DNA of 64,000 nt from Calycina herbarum (Eukaryota > Ascomycota > Leotiomycetes > Helotiales > Pezizellaceae). The DNA lies in contig LLEY01000045.1 in assembly GCA_001414485.1 (NCBI GenBank), forward strand, positions 186,001-250,000. Reading direction: 5' to 3'. The notes below the pieces were generated by a model that made no database searches, was not told the DNA's origin, and saw only the letters and a list, made by a program, of their open reading frames with translations. Below are positions 22,507 to 33,895 of this stretch, one piece after another. Both the position numbers and the translations under genes were made by a program. Numbering within the stretch: the stretch's first letter is position 1; every line of letters begins with the position of its first letter.

Positions 22507-25500
22507 CTATCTCAAATCCTGCGCAGCATCCTTCACCCTCCCATCCGCTATCTCCACAACAAACTCCCTCCTATCTTTCGTATTCCGAGCCAGAACACTA
22601 AGCCGATGAGCAATTATGATAACAGTATATCCCTTCCCAGTAAACTCCTCGTCAATAATAGAGTGTATAACAGATTCCGTAACCGAATCGAGAGATGAGG
22701 TGACTTCATCCAAAAGAACGACGGGCTTAACTCTCTCATATTCCACACTCTTGATTTTGATAATTGCACGACAGAGTCCAAACAACTGGCACTGACCAAC
22801 TGAGAGCTCAGGTAGAAGTGAGAGCTTCGTGTCGATAATTGGATGGTCGCCACCCAAGTTATCTGCTGAACCATCTTTGAGGAAATGATGCCACAACAAA
22901 GTTCTTTCCAAAGCAGCAATGATAATCTCATTCTCAAGAGCTCCATCCGGATCCAAATTAAACCTCAAACTTTCATTAGACAAAATAAGAGTATCCTGGG
23001 ACACGGTAACGAAACATCTTTCCCGCAACAAGTCTAATCGCACTCGACTTATATCAACACCATCAAGTTTAATCTTGCCGGATTGCAACTCGAGGATTCG
23101 TAGGAGGGTTAAGAGTAATGTGCTCTTTCCACTGAACTTGTTGTTAGTGCTTGAACGTGGGGAGTAAAGACAGGGGGACTCACCTCCCCGTGCGACCGCA
23201 TACAATGACTTTCTGACCTGCCTTGATACTGAGATATACATTCTGCAAAGCGACAGAACCTTGACTTAAATTTTGATCAGCTAAACTCCCTTTTTCTTCT
23301 TCCTCTTAGAGTACTTACTTGTAGGAAGCAGTGACATCCTCGAACTCAATTTCTCCCCGAGAAGGCCAGTCATTGGTGGGCTCATAACTTCCCGCCTTCT
23401 TTCCTTCGGGTAAAATCCCCAACTCAAAAATTTTCAACCTTGCAATAGCACCGAGAGAGATTTCCAGAGTTGTCCAATTTTCAACAAGTTTCAGTAATGT
23501 CGTGTTAGCGACGAGCATAACCTGTTCCCAAGATATCGGTGTTAGTTTACTTCTTCAAGACACATTTCAAAACGTAGAGGAATACACTGAGAATTTGACT
23601 TACATTAAGTGCAACCCCAACCTGTCCACCACTAATGCTCTCTCGAAATACAACAGCTGTTGCTACAACACTCGTCGCAATAGCAGCAGCTAGAAGATCA
23701 AGGACAATATTCAGCCACCGTTGAAGTGATAACAAAAGGAATTCGGGACGTTGAGATTTATCTACGCGCAAGACATTCTCTTCGATAACTTGTCGAGACC
23801 AACAAAACGCGCGAATGGTTTCGAGACCTTCAACCTACGAAGAATTGATATTAGCGAGCTGCTTCCCCTGACCCATAGCCCATACTAACTGATTCCAAAA
23901 AACTCGAGAAGATTGCTGCACGTGACTCAAGCTCCAAAAACCGGAGTTGTCTCGAAGTCCGAAGGTAAACCTTTTGGATGATATAAACCACGAGCATACA
24001 AGCGGGTAGTGATAGAGCAAGCCATTTCTGAGCCACAAAAAGAAGAGCAGCTTGCATCAGAAGTTTAAAAATTTCTGAAAGATACCGTATGGTCAGTACT
24101 TTAGGTATCCAGTTCTAGAAACGTGGATGCTTACGAGTTGTCACATTTGAAAGAGCTGGTGGAAGCTGTTTGTCGATTAGCTGAATATCTTGACTGAATC
24201 TAGGAATTGCGTTAGTGTTGAGGAGAAATTTGGGGAGGGGACCACCTACCTGTTCAAGATCGAGCCATTGTCGGTTTTGGAAAAGTAAGATAAAGGTGCA
24301 CTACACGAATTTAGCTATCATTGAGAGTGCTTGGGGTGCTCTTCAAACCTGGTCACTATCTTTAAAAGGAGTTGGTGTACTCGCAATCCGGATTTTGGTG
24401 CAAGTCTAATCAAATTGGACCTGTTGAGATATCAGTAACATTTCCTCGTGATATCCAAAATTACTCACCATACAATACCATTCGTTGAGATCCAAGACAT
24501 GGCTGATAAAAGGAGAAACCCTATAATGTAAAACAGGGAGGTTCTCTCACTTCCCTCAGTCCACATCTGAAGCCAATATTGTGGTATTGTGATAAAGAAG
24601 CCGAAAGAAGCACCGCAGCCGACGAGAAGAAGAAAGTTCGTCAGCTCGATGAATTGATAGTAGTAGCCTGAGTCAAAATTAGTTGCAACTACAACTAATT
24701 GGTTAACGCGTGGGCAGTACCATAAAGGGCGAAATCCCCAGTTTGTCTTGAGAGATCTACTTCAGCTTCGTTCTTTGCTCGAACCTGGGCGTTGAGCTGG
24801 TCAAAGTTTGATGATAGAAGAGCGTTGTTGCTGGCATGGGGTTCAGAAGCGAATTTTTCGATTGATGAAGCTTTCACTTTGATATCCTGCCATGTTCCCT
24901 GCTCTTTGATTCCTTGATGCCCCAGAACCACAATCTGGTCAGCAGCTTGGAAGTATTGGGCTACAATTAAGTAAGCAGACTGCATTAGAGAATATTGTGT
25001 ATGAATATACTCGAGTTAGAAACAAGGACAATTGTGGTCCTTCCTTTCCGAAATATCCCACCGGGTCCGAATAGATTTTCAAAAACACTCTTCTCAGTCT
25101 CACCATCCAGTCCGCTGAAGCAATCGTCGAGCAGAACTATATCGTATTTTGTAAATAAAGCTCGTGCAAGTGCCTATAATGGTTAACACTGACTGCACAG
25201 AGTAATGGAATGACTTACCACTCGTTGCCTCTGCCCCCCAGATAGATTCAGACCACGGCTTCCAATTGGAGTTTCATCTCCATCGGGAAATGAATCGAAA
25301 TCATGCTTAAGACAACAAATATCTATGACTTCCTGGTACCACTCACTATCTACTTGTTCGGTCATACTCTGAATGACCTCTTTGACAGTACCGCTGGGGA
25401 GCCATGGCTTCTGAGCGCAATATGCTATCTGCCGTGCTGACAATCTCACTGATCCGCGAGTCGGGGATATCTCCCCAAGCAGAGTGCGCAATAAGAGTGA

Positions 25501-27788
25501 TTTTCCGCTTCCAACTGGGCCCGAGATTATGGCCATTGACCCAGGAGCAACTTCAAGGTTTATGTTATTTAAAATCGATTGTTTGTGGCCAATTCGTACC
25601 TGCTGCAGCACAATAGTAGGGTTGGACTTTGTCAATAGGCCAGATAATGGGTCCCAGGAAACGCTATTGGTGGTGGCTTTTGGCAAACTTCCACGGTGAT
25701 CTTGTAATAACGGCTGAAGTAAAAAAGTTTGTATCCTGTCGAATCCAGCAAAGGATCCAACTACCCGTGGCATTATTGTCATAACCATGTTTGCAGGGTG
25801 CGTTACCATACTTAAAATTGCAATGGTAGTGAATGCAGTTTCCGTATCTAGCTTATGTCCACGAGCTCCCGACATAGCAGCGAAAATAACCAATGTAATA
25901 GCTGGAGAGAATATGCCAAGGGCATTGGCTGTATCATTGTCAGCTTAAGCGAAATTCGAGTGATTTCCCTGACTAGCCTGATGCATTGTAATATACCATT
26001 ATCCATCTAAGTTTCGACGCTGCAGAGAGTTCCTCCGCCCGGAGTTCTTGAATACGGGCGGTAATATGCCGTTGGAAGCCCAGCATTTTGATAATTTTTA
26101 TGGAACCAAGCATGGATGCAGTGGCAGCCACGCGACTTTGAGTTGAATTATTCCAAGCTTTCTGGCGAGGCTGCATATGTTTTGCAACATAGCGGCTCAT
26201 GTAAGAACATACTAGCAATGTCAATATAAGACAGAAGAATATTGAAGTTTAGATCTTACAAAATATCAAAAAAAGCGGCAGAGGCCAAATCCAGCCAACT
26301 TCACCGGCTAGGAGAAATAGACCAATGGCTACCTCAATAACTTGTGCCCAGGTCTCATGGAACATTTCGCCGATGCCTTCGAGGCTGTCTGCATCTGTAC
26401 TCATAAGTGTGGTAGACTCTCCATTCTCATAAGCGACGCTAGGTGACTTCATGGTTTTGTCGTGAATAAGGCTGACAAGTGCACTTCTCGTCACAAGCTT
26501 CAGCCTATTCAATTTGTGCTGGTACACAGATGTTGATATCTGAGGGTTGTTAGCGTGACACAGTCGAGACAGAAAAAGTTAGGAAGGCGTGACTAACCGC
26601 AAGACCAACGTAAATAGCCACTAGGAGATAGAGGAGTCAGTCACTGCAGTCTAAAAGGTTTACACGCATTACAGATCGAATTCCGGGATCATTCAGGAAT
26701 ATTAAAGTGTAGGAGATAAGACAGGGGGTTGGAAGAACAAAGTCATTAATTACCGGCGGACCAGATGAGCCAATATCCGTAGTTGCTCGCCGCTCCACCA
26801 GAATACGTTGTGATAAATTTGATCGTTTGTTTGATTAAAGCAGGCTGAGAGTAGCGAAATACAATTAAGAATAGTCGAGGTATGACCGCATCGAGAAATG
26901 GTGGCTTGATGCATTTCAGCAAAGCAAAAAGCAATGACATCCTTGTTTCGGGCTTGGCTAGGTTTGTGAGAAAAGATAACCAGGGATCTACCAGTATGAT
27001 TGACATACCACGTGAATACCATATTTGGAGTATTGATTTTCTTGTGACCTCTGGCTTGATATCTCGACTGAGAGGCGATAAATTTTGGTCGACAAGCAGA
27101 TTCTTGTACCCTTGACGCAAAATTGGATTGATCCAAGTAAAGAAAACCCTCCCTAAAATCCCGTTTAACTCCTCAGGTGATTTAGAATCATTTAGGATGC
27201 CAGCCGATGAAGGTTTACAAAAGGATTGAAGTAGCAAAAGTACTAGATGTGCTATGCATCTAACAAATACAGGATGTGAGATCTCGGTTTTTGAAGACGG
27301 ACTCGTGAGAAGGGCAACATCGCATAGGACAGATGCAACAAGGTATAGCGTAGCCAAGTCAGAAGGTTTAGGTGACCTCTGTTGCTCCAGGAACAAAAGA
27401 AGACTCAGGCCAAGAGCAGCAACGAAAGATGTGAGTAGCGATGGAGCAAAGCTCGTCTCACGCTGCACAGGGGAGTTTAGAAATGCTGTCAAGTATACAA
27501 ATAAAATAATTGAAAGAACACCCGAAACAGCCTATAATGTAAGTTAGCAACCCCTCTCATAAGATGTAATATGGGAACACATAAAGATTGAAGAACTCCT
27601 TGCCAGCTCGAAGATACTCGAAAACCAGAGACACGGAGTTCCCAGAGTCTAACAGGTAGGTAAAGAAGGAATATGGAAGCACAAGTTGCAGATATCGCAA
27701 GAAAAACGTCTACAGGCTCCCAGTCCATTGCCGCCTGAGGGTCGGTACTTTGGGAGGGTGCGGGTGAGATGAGTGCTGAGACTATCAT
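22507..27788 (-). CDS. ABCC-type (MRP-like) full ABC transporter
   Basis: Seventeen exons, about 1,443 residues, no internal stops. Exons (minus): 27597-27788, 26754-27531, 26598-26620, 26260-26539, 25978-26211, 25219-25928, 25011-25173, 24721-24960, 24469-24667, 24349-24420, 24250-24300, 24135-24199, 23890-24074, 23604-23834, 23319-23521, 23184-23264, 22507-23131. Order: N-terminal membrane domain, TMD1, NBD1 (Walker A Gly-Pro-Val-Gly-Ser-Gly-Lys-Ser about 639-646; signature Leu-Ser-Gly-Gly-Gln about 731; Walker B followed by Asp instead of Glu), TMD2, NBD2 (Walker A about 1232-1240; signature Leu-Ser-Val-Gly-Gln; Walker B with Glu). A degenerate site 1 and active site 2 are usual for ABCC. 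The family exports conjugates, drugs and secondary metabolites from plasma or vacuolar membranes; the substrate here is unknown. Intron 5 is GC-AG. The first intron donor is uncertain: the in-phase site is weak (GTTCTT), GTATCT is an alternative. The other junctions fit phase and consensus. Confidence 0.9.
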
Positions 27789-28296
27789 AAGAATCGGGTA
27801 ATTTTGGAGGAGCTATAGAGTGATTGCGCAAACCTGTATATACTCCAACCTTTTCCGGCAGGGTTACACTAAGCTCTGACCAGTAATCCGGTTACTCCGT
27901 ATCCTTATGCAGTCAAGGTAATCTATCACCAACACTGTGAAAAAGCACCGTGCATTAACATTGAGCCATCGCAAATTCTCGCACACTACAGCCCCACTTC
28001 TACGGTAAGAATCAAAACCAGAATAATCACTTTACAAAGACTAGAGTACTTTTCTTGTGTTTGAAACCCACATTAAGGAGCGTTGGCTGAACTCTAAGAA
28101 TAAGAGCTAGTTACATTGAAGGAGGAAACACAAAAACCATGGAACAAGAGGCCAAGAACAATGAATATCCTGACTACAGTCCCCACTTCCTAGCTCATCA
28201 AGCTAATATCCAAGCGATCCATCTTGTAACGATGCTAAAAACCACCAATATCACAACCACAACCCGTAAGCGAGGCTCTTTCCAATGATGAACCAT
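27789..28296. other. Intergenic: promoter side of the transporter, 3' side of the repeat gene
   Basis: Normal composition with no RIP. A short palindromic GTATATAC lies at about 27836-27843, some 50 bp upstream of the transporter ATG on the minus strand. No other gene, RNA or repeat was recognised. Confidence 0.5.
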
Positions 28297-28704
28297 CTAC
28301 TGATTTTCTTCGATGGCTTCACTGTCACGAGTGATAAGAGGACCGTCGCGAGTAATAAGAGGGCCGTCACGCTCAATAAGAGGGCCATCGCGGGTGATAA
28401 GAGGACCATCACGATCAATGAGAGGCCCGTCGCGGGTAATGAGGGGACCATCACGGTCGATAAGTGGTCCGTCGCGTGTGATAAGAGGTCCATCGCGGTC
28501 GATAAGTGGTCCGTCGCGTGTGATAAGAGGCCCGTCGCGGGTAATGAGGGGGCCATCACGGTCGATAAGTGGTCCGTCGCGTGTGATAAGAGGTCCATCG
28601 CGAGTGATGAGAGGTCCATCGCGGATGACGAAGGGAGCCGAAAGACTCGGGGTGGCCAAGAGGAGAATCCCCACAGGGTATGTAATGATGGTTGAGAATT
28701 TCAT
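28297..28704 (-). CDS. Small secreted heptapeptide-repeat protein
   Basis: 135 residues from an ATG at 28702-28704 to a TAG. Residues 1-23 look like a secretion signal: Lys-Phe start, hydrophobic Gly-Ile-Leu-Leu-Leu-Ala core, Ser-Leu-Ser-Ala cleavage site. After a short spacer come 14 back-to-back copies of Arg-Asp-Gly-Pro-Leu-Ile-X, where X is Thr (9), Asp (4) or Glu (1), then a 10-residue acidic tail ending Glu-Glu-Asn-Gln. There is no cysteine and no Lys-Arg or Arg-Arg pair, so Kex2 release of the units is not obvious. The 21-bp units differ mainly at silent positions, which argues for selection on the peptide. Nearest neighbours are the transporter on the same strand (508 bp downstream) and the HIR3 fragment 106 bp upstream, divergent. 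Function unknown; a wall or matrix protein, or a repeat precursor peptide, are options. Confidence 0.75.
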   Translation of the reverse strand: MKFSTIITYPVGILLLATPSLSAPFVIRDGPLITRDGPLITRDGPLIDRDGPLITRDGPLITRDGPLIDRDGPLITRDGPLIDRDGPLITRDGPLIDRDGPLITRDGPLIERDGPLITRDGPLITRDSEAIEENQ

Positions 28705-28810
28705 GATGAATTCGTAAAGACGAAAGTCGTTTTGCTTGAGTTTGTTGTAAAATAACGGTAGATCAATATGGAAAGGACGTGTGGTTGTTAGAGCTGTTAT
28801 TATTTCTAAG

Positions 28811-29226
28811 AAATCAAGGCCCTCAAATTATACCAGACAGCGCTAAAATTACACGCCAAAGGTCCCTCTGCCTTTGGAGAAGCAAAATTGGCCTACACGA
28901 AGCTCTCGCATTCCGAAATCTTTACCTACCCCGAGTCCATTACCGAATTCGAGTCCATTACCGAATTCGAGTCCATTACCGAATTCGAGTCCATTACCGA
29001 ACTCGATCGCATCGAACAGCACCCGGAGCTCGAGCTCATAGATCAATCATTCGCCCTCGATCTAGAATTAGGAGGAACAGGCTCAGATGCACCAAGCACA
29101 CTCCCACAGATACTTTACCTATCACACAAGAATCATGGCCAATTTGTGCTGGACTGCGCCAAAGGTAGACTCGCCGGGTCGACGGAGGCTGAGGCGGCTC
29201 ATGAGAAGGCAACAATTAAAAAGTAG
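28811..29226 (+). pseudogene. Truncated HIR3-like histone transcription regulator fragment
   Basis: After a plausible acceptor (TTATTTCTAAG, ending 28810) a plus-strand frame reads the start of a TPR-type region: Ala-Leu-Lys-Leu-Tyr-Gln...Ala-Leu-Lys-Leu-His-Ala-Lys-Gly-Pro. It continues to the Arg-Ile-Glu-Gln-His-Pro-Glu-Leu-Glu-Leu segment and Leu-Pro-Gln-Ile-Leu-Tyr-Leu-Ser...Lys-Asn-His-Gly-Gln-Phe. I recognise this from the N-terminus of fungal histone transcription regulator 3 (HIR complex, nucleosome assembly). The family protein is far longer. Here the first exon is missing and the frame stops at 29224-29226, about 140 residues in, beside the transposon island. Glu-Ser-Ile-Thr-Glu-Phe is repeated four times (28936-29004, 18-bp units) where one copy is expected. 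A broken duplicate or a gene cut by rearrangement. Confidence 0.72.
28936..29004 (+). repeat. 18-bp tandem repeat, 4 copies
   Basis: GAGTCCATTACCGAATTC repeated, last copy slightly changed (GAACTC). It lies inside the HIR3-like fragment and keeps frame, adding hexapeptides. Confidence 0.9.
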
Positions 29227-29284
29227 GCCCAATTTGTGCTCAGACTTTTTACTCTGGCTTTGGTCAGCGATCAGTCAGATACAG

Positions 29285-30559
29285 AATTATGGTGACGGAG
29301 GTAGATACTTACTTATACGCTTTCTAGTCTTTTCTTCTATAATGTCTCGTAGGTCGTTGTCGACGCTACTAGTAAGAGTATAAAAGAGGTCTATGTCTCC
29401 TTTAGCTTGAAGTCTAACAACTATAAGGGCTTGTCGGAGGTTAATAGTTAACTTATTAAAAAGGTTATTAATTCTATCTTACTTTAGAGCTCTAGACTTG
29501 TCTACTAGCTTCTAGAACTTTGCTTGAAACTCGTAGAACGTCTCTCGAGCTATTCGTAGCTCTTAGTACTTCTTATAAGCCTTATTACGAACGTACTAAC
29601 TAACTATAGTATTATAGAGGTAAGCTAGTATCTCGTTATAAGTGGTGAATCAGTTGTTAGTATCGAACTTATATTTTAGGTAAATATAATTACGTGCTTA
29701 GCTAGTAGTAGCGCGGTATACCAGGTTTATCTTTGCTTTCTTAGATTTGAAGTAGTCGGTATTAATATATAGCTTTGCTATAATTTCAGTCTCCTAGGTA
29801 TTATACGTGATCTAGTCGTCTTCTATTATAAACGTACGTAGATTCTCTACTCTACTAGTCTTCTTAGAAGACTAGATAGTAGAAGTAGATTAGGTAACCT
29901 TTTTAGCTTTTAGCTCTATAGAGATATATTTACAGCGTACGTGTATTTCTACTACTTAAGAGATAGATCTAGATCTAGTATTAACTTTAAGATAGTAGAC
30001 CTTATCTATAAGAGTGGTTATTATCTAAAGGACTTATTATAAGATATTATCGACGGAAAGAGAAGAAGGTAACTTAGTTACTACTATAGAAGAGCTAGTA
30101 GTAGCCTTACTAGTAGAAAGAGGTAGTAGTACTATAGCTCGGGAAGAGGTCTTAGTCTTTCAAGAGGCTAGTATTAATAGTAGGTAGTAAGAATAAAGGT
30201 AAAGGCTCTTTATCTAATAGCTTATTAAGCTAGCTAAGAGAGGAGCGTTATAACTTATTACTACGTACGAAGAGATTTACTATAAGATAAATATATATAC
30301 TTTCGTTTATAAACAGTGTTATCGGTTTTAGGATATTCGTATACCTTCCTAAGTAAGAGTATAAGTTTAGTTTTAGTATAACAGCTTTCTATAAATATAT
30401 TAAAAGAGATACTTATAGAATAGTACTTATATTCGAAGAAAACTAAACTAAAGAGAGAAGAGAAGAGTTAGTACGCTCTATCTCTATTTATATATACTAA
30501 GCGAGACTTCGGTAGAACCTCGACACGTGATTCAGTCGTATATAACTAGGACTGTTATA
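29285..30559 (-). mobile_element. Truncated LTR retrotransposon (5' LTR plus gag)
   Basis: A minus-strand 5' LTR at 30377-30559 (183 bp, TGTAACAG-type ends) is followed leftwards by a gag-like frame. The segment 29290-29830 reads as an alpha-helical retrotransposon gag (Asp-Tyr-Phe-Lys...Tyr-Asn-Glu-Ile-Leu...Phe-Tyr-Glu-Phe-Gln-Ala-Lys-Phe) ending in a Pro-Pro-Ser-Pro tail, with mostly TAG/TAA interruptions. Polymerase and the 3' LTR are missing, so the element is cut where the gene island starts. To its right Gypsy-D begins abruptly at about 30560. RIP is present but milder than in Gypsy-D. Confidence 0.7.
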
Positions 30560-30924
30560 AGCGAGCTGATTATTAATAGTCGTAGATAATAGTTCTCGAT
30601 ATACTACTAATTTATACTTAAAGTTAGTATAGAATAGTATAATAAGTATTATTTCTATTACTAAACTATTATAAATAAACTATACTAAGAGTAGTAGTTC
30701 TACCTAGTTGTTTTACTAGTAGTTTATATAATAACGAAGGTATATCTTAACTACTTAATTTATCTATTCGTTTCCTCTATTTATCTATAGATAAAAAGCT
30801 ATAGAAAGCTTTATTTTCGTATCTAGTCGTTCTATAAGAGCATTCTAAAATTTAAAAGTAAAGAGTTTATCTCTATCTAAGAGTATTTCTTCTAGTAGTC
30901 TATATCTTAAGACTACTTTCTTAA

Positions 30925-31121
30925 TATAACAGACGTGCTTCAGTAGACAAAGGTAGAACAAACAACACTCTATTCTTAGGACAAAAGACGAGGAGAGTAG
31001 AAGAGCTCGAGAGAACCGGGAACTAAATACAAGTCCTGCAACGCTAGTGCGTACGCTAGTACTAGCGTGCATCTAAGCGAACATGTGATATCCAGCAGCC
31101 CTCGTGACTATAACCGTCACA
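30925..31121. mobile_element. Solo LTR, weakly mutated, in Gypsy-D
   Basis: 197 bp, TATAACAGACG...CCGTCACA, with target duplication CTTAA at 30920-30924 and 31122-31126. CA and TG steps are abundant and CG is present, in sharp contrast to the flanking Gypsy-D. It is probably a young insertion, or it escaped RIP by being short or single-copy. Confidence 0.85.
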
Positions 31122-31555
31122 CTTAAGAAATATAAATGCTAATTTCTCAGCTATACTTAACTCTATATATAGTACTAAAATTATATATTTTATAAGTCGT
31201 TCTATAATAACCAGGATCGAGTCGTACTCGACTTCTACTATTAGATCTTTAGATTTTAGTAATTTAATAATAAAATCCTAAGATATTAATTTCTAAGGTA
31301 TTTATAGTATTAGAGTTATATTTATCTATCTATATAGTATATAATAGAAAGCCTTATTACTAGTATAGATATTATACTCTACTAATACTTTCTTAACTAC
31401 CTTCGATACTCTATTAATATAGTAATAGTATTTAATCTTCTAGAGAGTTCTTTAGATCCTCTAGTATCTATAAGCTAGTACTATATAGTGTTCTTAGATA
31501 AATTCTTTTATATATAAGTTAGAAATCTAAAGTTTCCTATTCTTATAATAGTCTT

Positions 31556-31866
31556 TGTAATAGCCAGCTATTAATAGAATTGCCGAGCTATCGGAACAGC
31601 TAAGAATACGTACCAAGTATAGTACAGCACAGATAGTTACAGAATAGGATTATAGTACAGGTTTAGTTTCGGAATTATTAGAGCCGGATTAGTACGGACT
31701 TTTGTTATTGTCCAGCCCTCTTATATATAGATGCTCTTACTCTCTCTTAAGGAAAGACCAATTTAGTCTTTTCCTTCGTATTAGAGCTTAGTATTCGAAT
31801 ATGTCATTCTATCGAACGTACTTCTATATACCTCTTTTGTAGTAGTATCCGTTTCGTGCTATTATA
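31556..31866 (-). mobile_element. Solo LTR in Gypsy-D
   Basis: 311 bp, TGTAATAGCC...GCTATTATA, with target duplication GTCTT at 31551-31555 and 31867-31871. Its reverse complement matches the solo LTR 13047-13365 in several blocks (for example AAAAGAGGTATATAGAAG). Only lightly RIP-mutated. Confidence 0.88.
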
Positions 31867-33895
31867 GTCTTTTTCTATTAGAAACTCTTATATATCTCTT
31901 TCCTAAGCCTAGTAGATTTTCTTTCTCTGGGGATTAACTTCCTCTAGTACTACGATCTTATAGACTATTAGAGCTAAATCTCTATTTCAAGAGTTTTTAA
32001 GATTATAATCTTCTTATACTCTTTGTTTCCTTTATACCTAGGTTTCTAGCTAAGAGTATTAGCTTAAATATTTAATATTCTACTTATATAATATATAATA
32101 ATATTAAAATTTAATAATATTTTAGGCTATCTTACTAGTTGTTTAGTTATAAGTTCTTTTATTTTTATAAACGTTCTTAAATTCTTATAGTTAAACAGAA
32201 TCGTAACTAAATATTTCGTCTTTTAAAAGTATATTCTCTAATATTCTAAGGTTAGTACTATAGTAAGTAATTCTTTATCGAATATACTATAGTTCTACTA
32301 TACTAGATTAAATATTTTAGAGTAGTATATAACAGATATAAGCTTCTCTTTATTATTTAGTTATAAGTGAATTATATCTACTACTATGTCTAAGGCGTCC
32401 GTTTCTACTATACTAGGCTTGTCTATATTAAAATCATATAAAATAGGTTTTTCTATAAATTTCGTTTTAATTTTTTCAAAAGTATTCTTAGCTTATTTAT
32501 TCTATATAAATATAATAGCCTTCTTAACTAGTACTAATATTACTTTAGTAATCTTTATATAGTCTCTAATAAATAGATAGTAGAAGTTTATAAATCTAAG
32601 AAAGAACTATATATCCTTTATATTCTCTAGTAATTTCTAGTTTAAGATGTTCTAGATCTTTACTAGATCTATTTCTATTTTCTCTAGGTTAAATACCTAT
32701 CTTAGGAAAAGAGTTTAAGTTACTCTAAACTCGTATTTTAAAAGTTTAAGATAGGAATCTACTTTAAGTAGTCGTCGTAGAACTTCTCTTATATATCTCT
32801 TATATTCTTCTTCTTTCTCTAAGAAGATTAGAATATTATCTAAATAATAAATTACTATTATTCCTAGAAAATCTCTTAAAATTTTATTATTTTATCTCTA
32901 ATACGTAGCTAGTACGTTATATAGTCTAAATAGTATAACTGTATATTTATAAAGACCTAATAGTAAGGCGAATACTATCTTCTATTCGTCGCCGACTTTT
33001 ATTTATATAAATCTATAAGCGTTTTATTAATCTAATTTTATAAATCGTACTATCTTATCTAATATTAGTTTAACTTAGTAGTTAATAGCTTAATATAAAA
33101 AGAGTATATATTCTTATAACTATCGTTGATATATACCGAGTATAAGCTATACTCGGTTCTACTTAAATACCTACTCTTCTTACTAAGCGAGAAAGGCACG
33201 TGTAAGTACTAACCACTTATAGATACCGACACTAGTACTTCTTCAAAGTCGGTGGAAGTAGTACTCTAAAAATTATTAAAAATCCGTCTTATTCTCTCTA
33301 ACTAGACATAGTACCTAGTTCTATAACCTAGGTTACTCCTCGTTTCGTTCTATCTATTCTATAACCTATAGAGTTACTTTTGCCTTCTATCTACTTAATC
33401 TCGTTAATCTCTCTTAGCTCGTATACCTCTCTCAAGTATATAACGTCAACTATTAGACGCTTCTCTTTAGTAGTTCCTAATTTAGCTATATACTTATAAA
33501 TAGACTTCGAGTTAGTAAATATAATAAGAGAGATTTTAAAGAAAAGAATACTTTCTAGAGTTGATTTAATAGAAGCAGCGACGTCAAAGCTAGAGCTTGT
33601 TATATATAATTCTAAGGCTAAAACACTATAAGTTATACGCTTATACTTAGTAGAAGACTAATATAGAATATTAGTATTATTATCCTTATCTACGAGTATA
33701 ATTATATATCTAATTTAAGACAAGAGATTCTTATTATTTATAAAAGATCTATTTATAAAGACGTAGAGTTTAAGCGAGTTCTTATCTAATTTAACGTATA
33801 TAAATCCTCTTATAACATTGTCGATTTACTACTAAATACGTTTATTAAGAAAGTTAATATCGTTCTTTTGTAGATCGGTTGTCTAAGCGGCGTAG

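Noticed and set aside
22614..22946. Second minus-strand frame inside the last transporter exon
   Set aside because: Out-of-frame shadow; the in-frame reading has all NBD2 motifs.
28285..28640. Possible CRISPR-like array
   Set aside because: The 21-bp units are back to back without spacers and encode heptapeptides; the genome is eukaryotic.
28285..28717. Long open frames on the plus strand across the heptapeptide repeat
   Set aside because: A 21-bp tandem repeat without stops opens several frames on both strands. Only the minus frame has a signal peptide, good start and a sensible tail.
28849..29046. Minus-strand frame with Phe-Gly-Asn-Gly-Leu-Glu repeats
   Set aside because: Shadow of the 18-bp repeat in the HIR3-like plus-strand frame, which matches a known family.
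30845..31072. Minus-strand 75-residue frame
   Set aside because: Chimera of a solo LTR and Gypsy-D integrase remains, starting inside the LTR.
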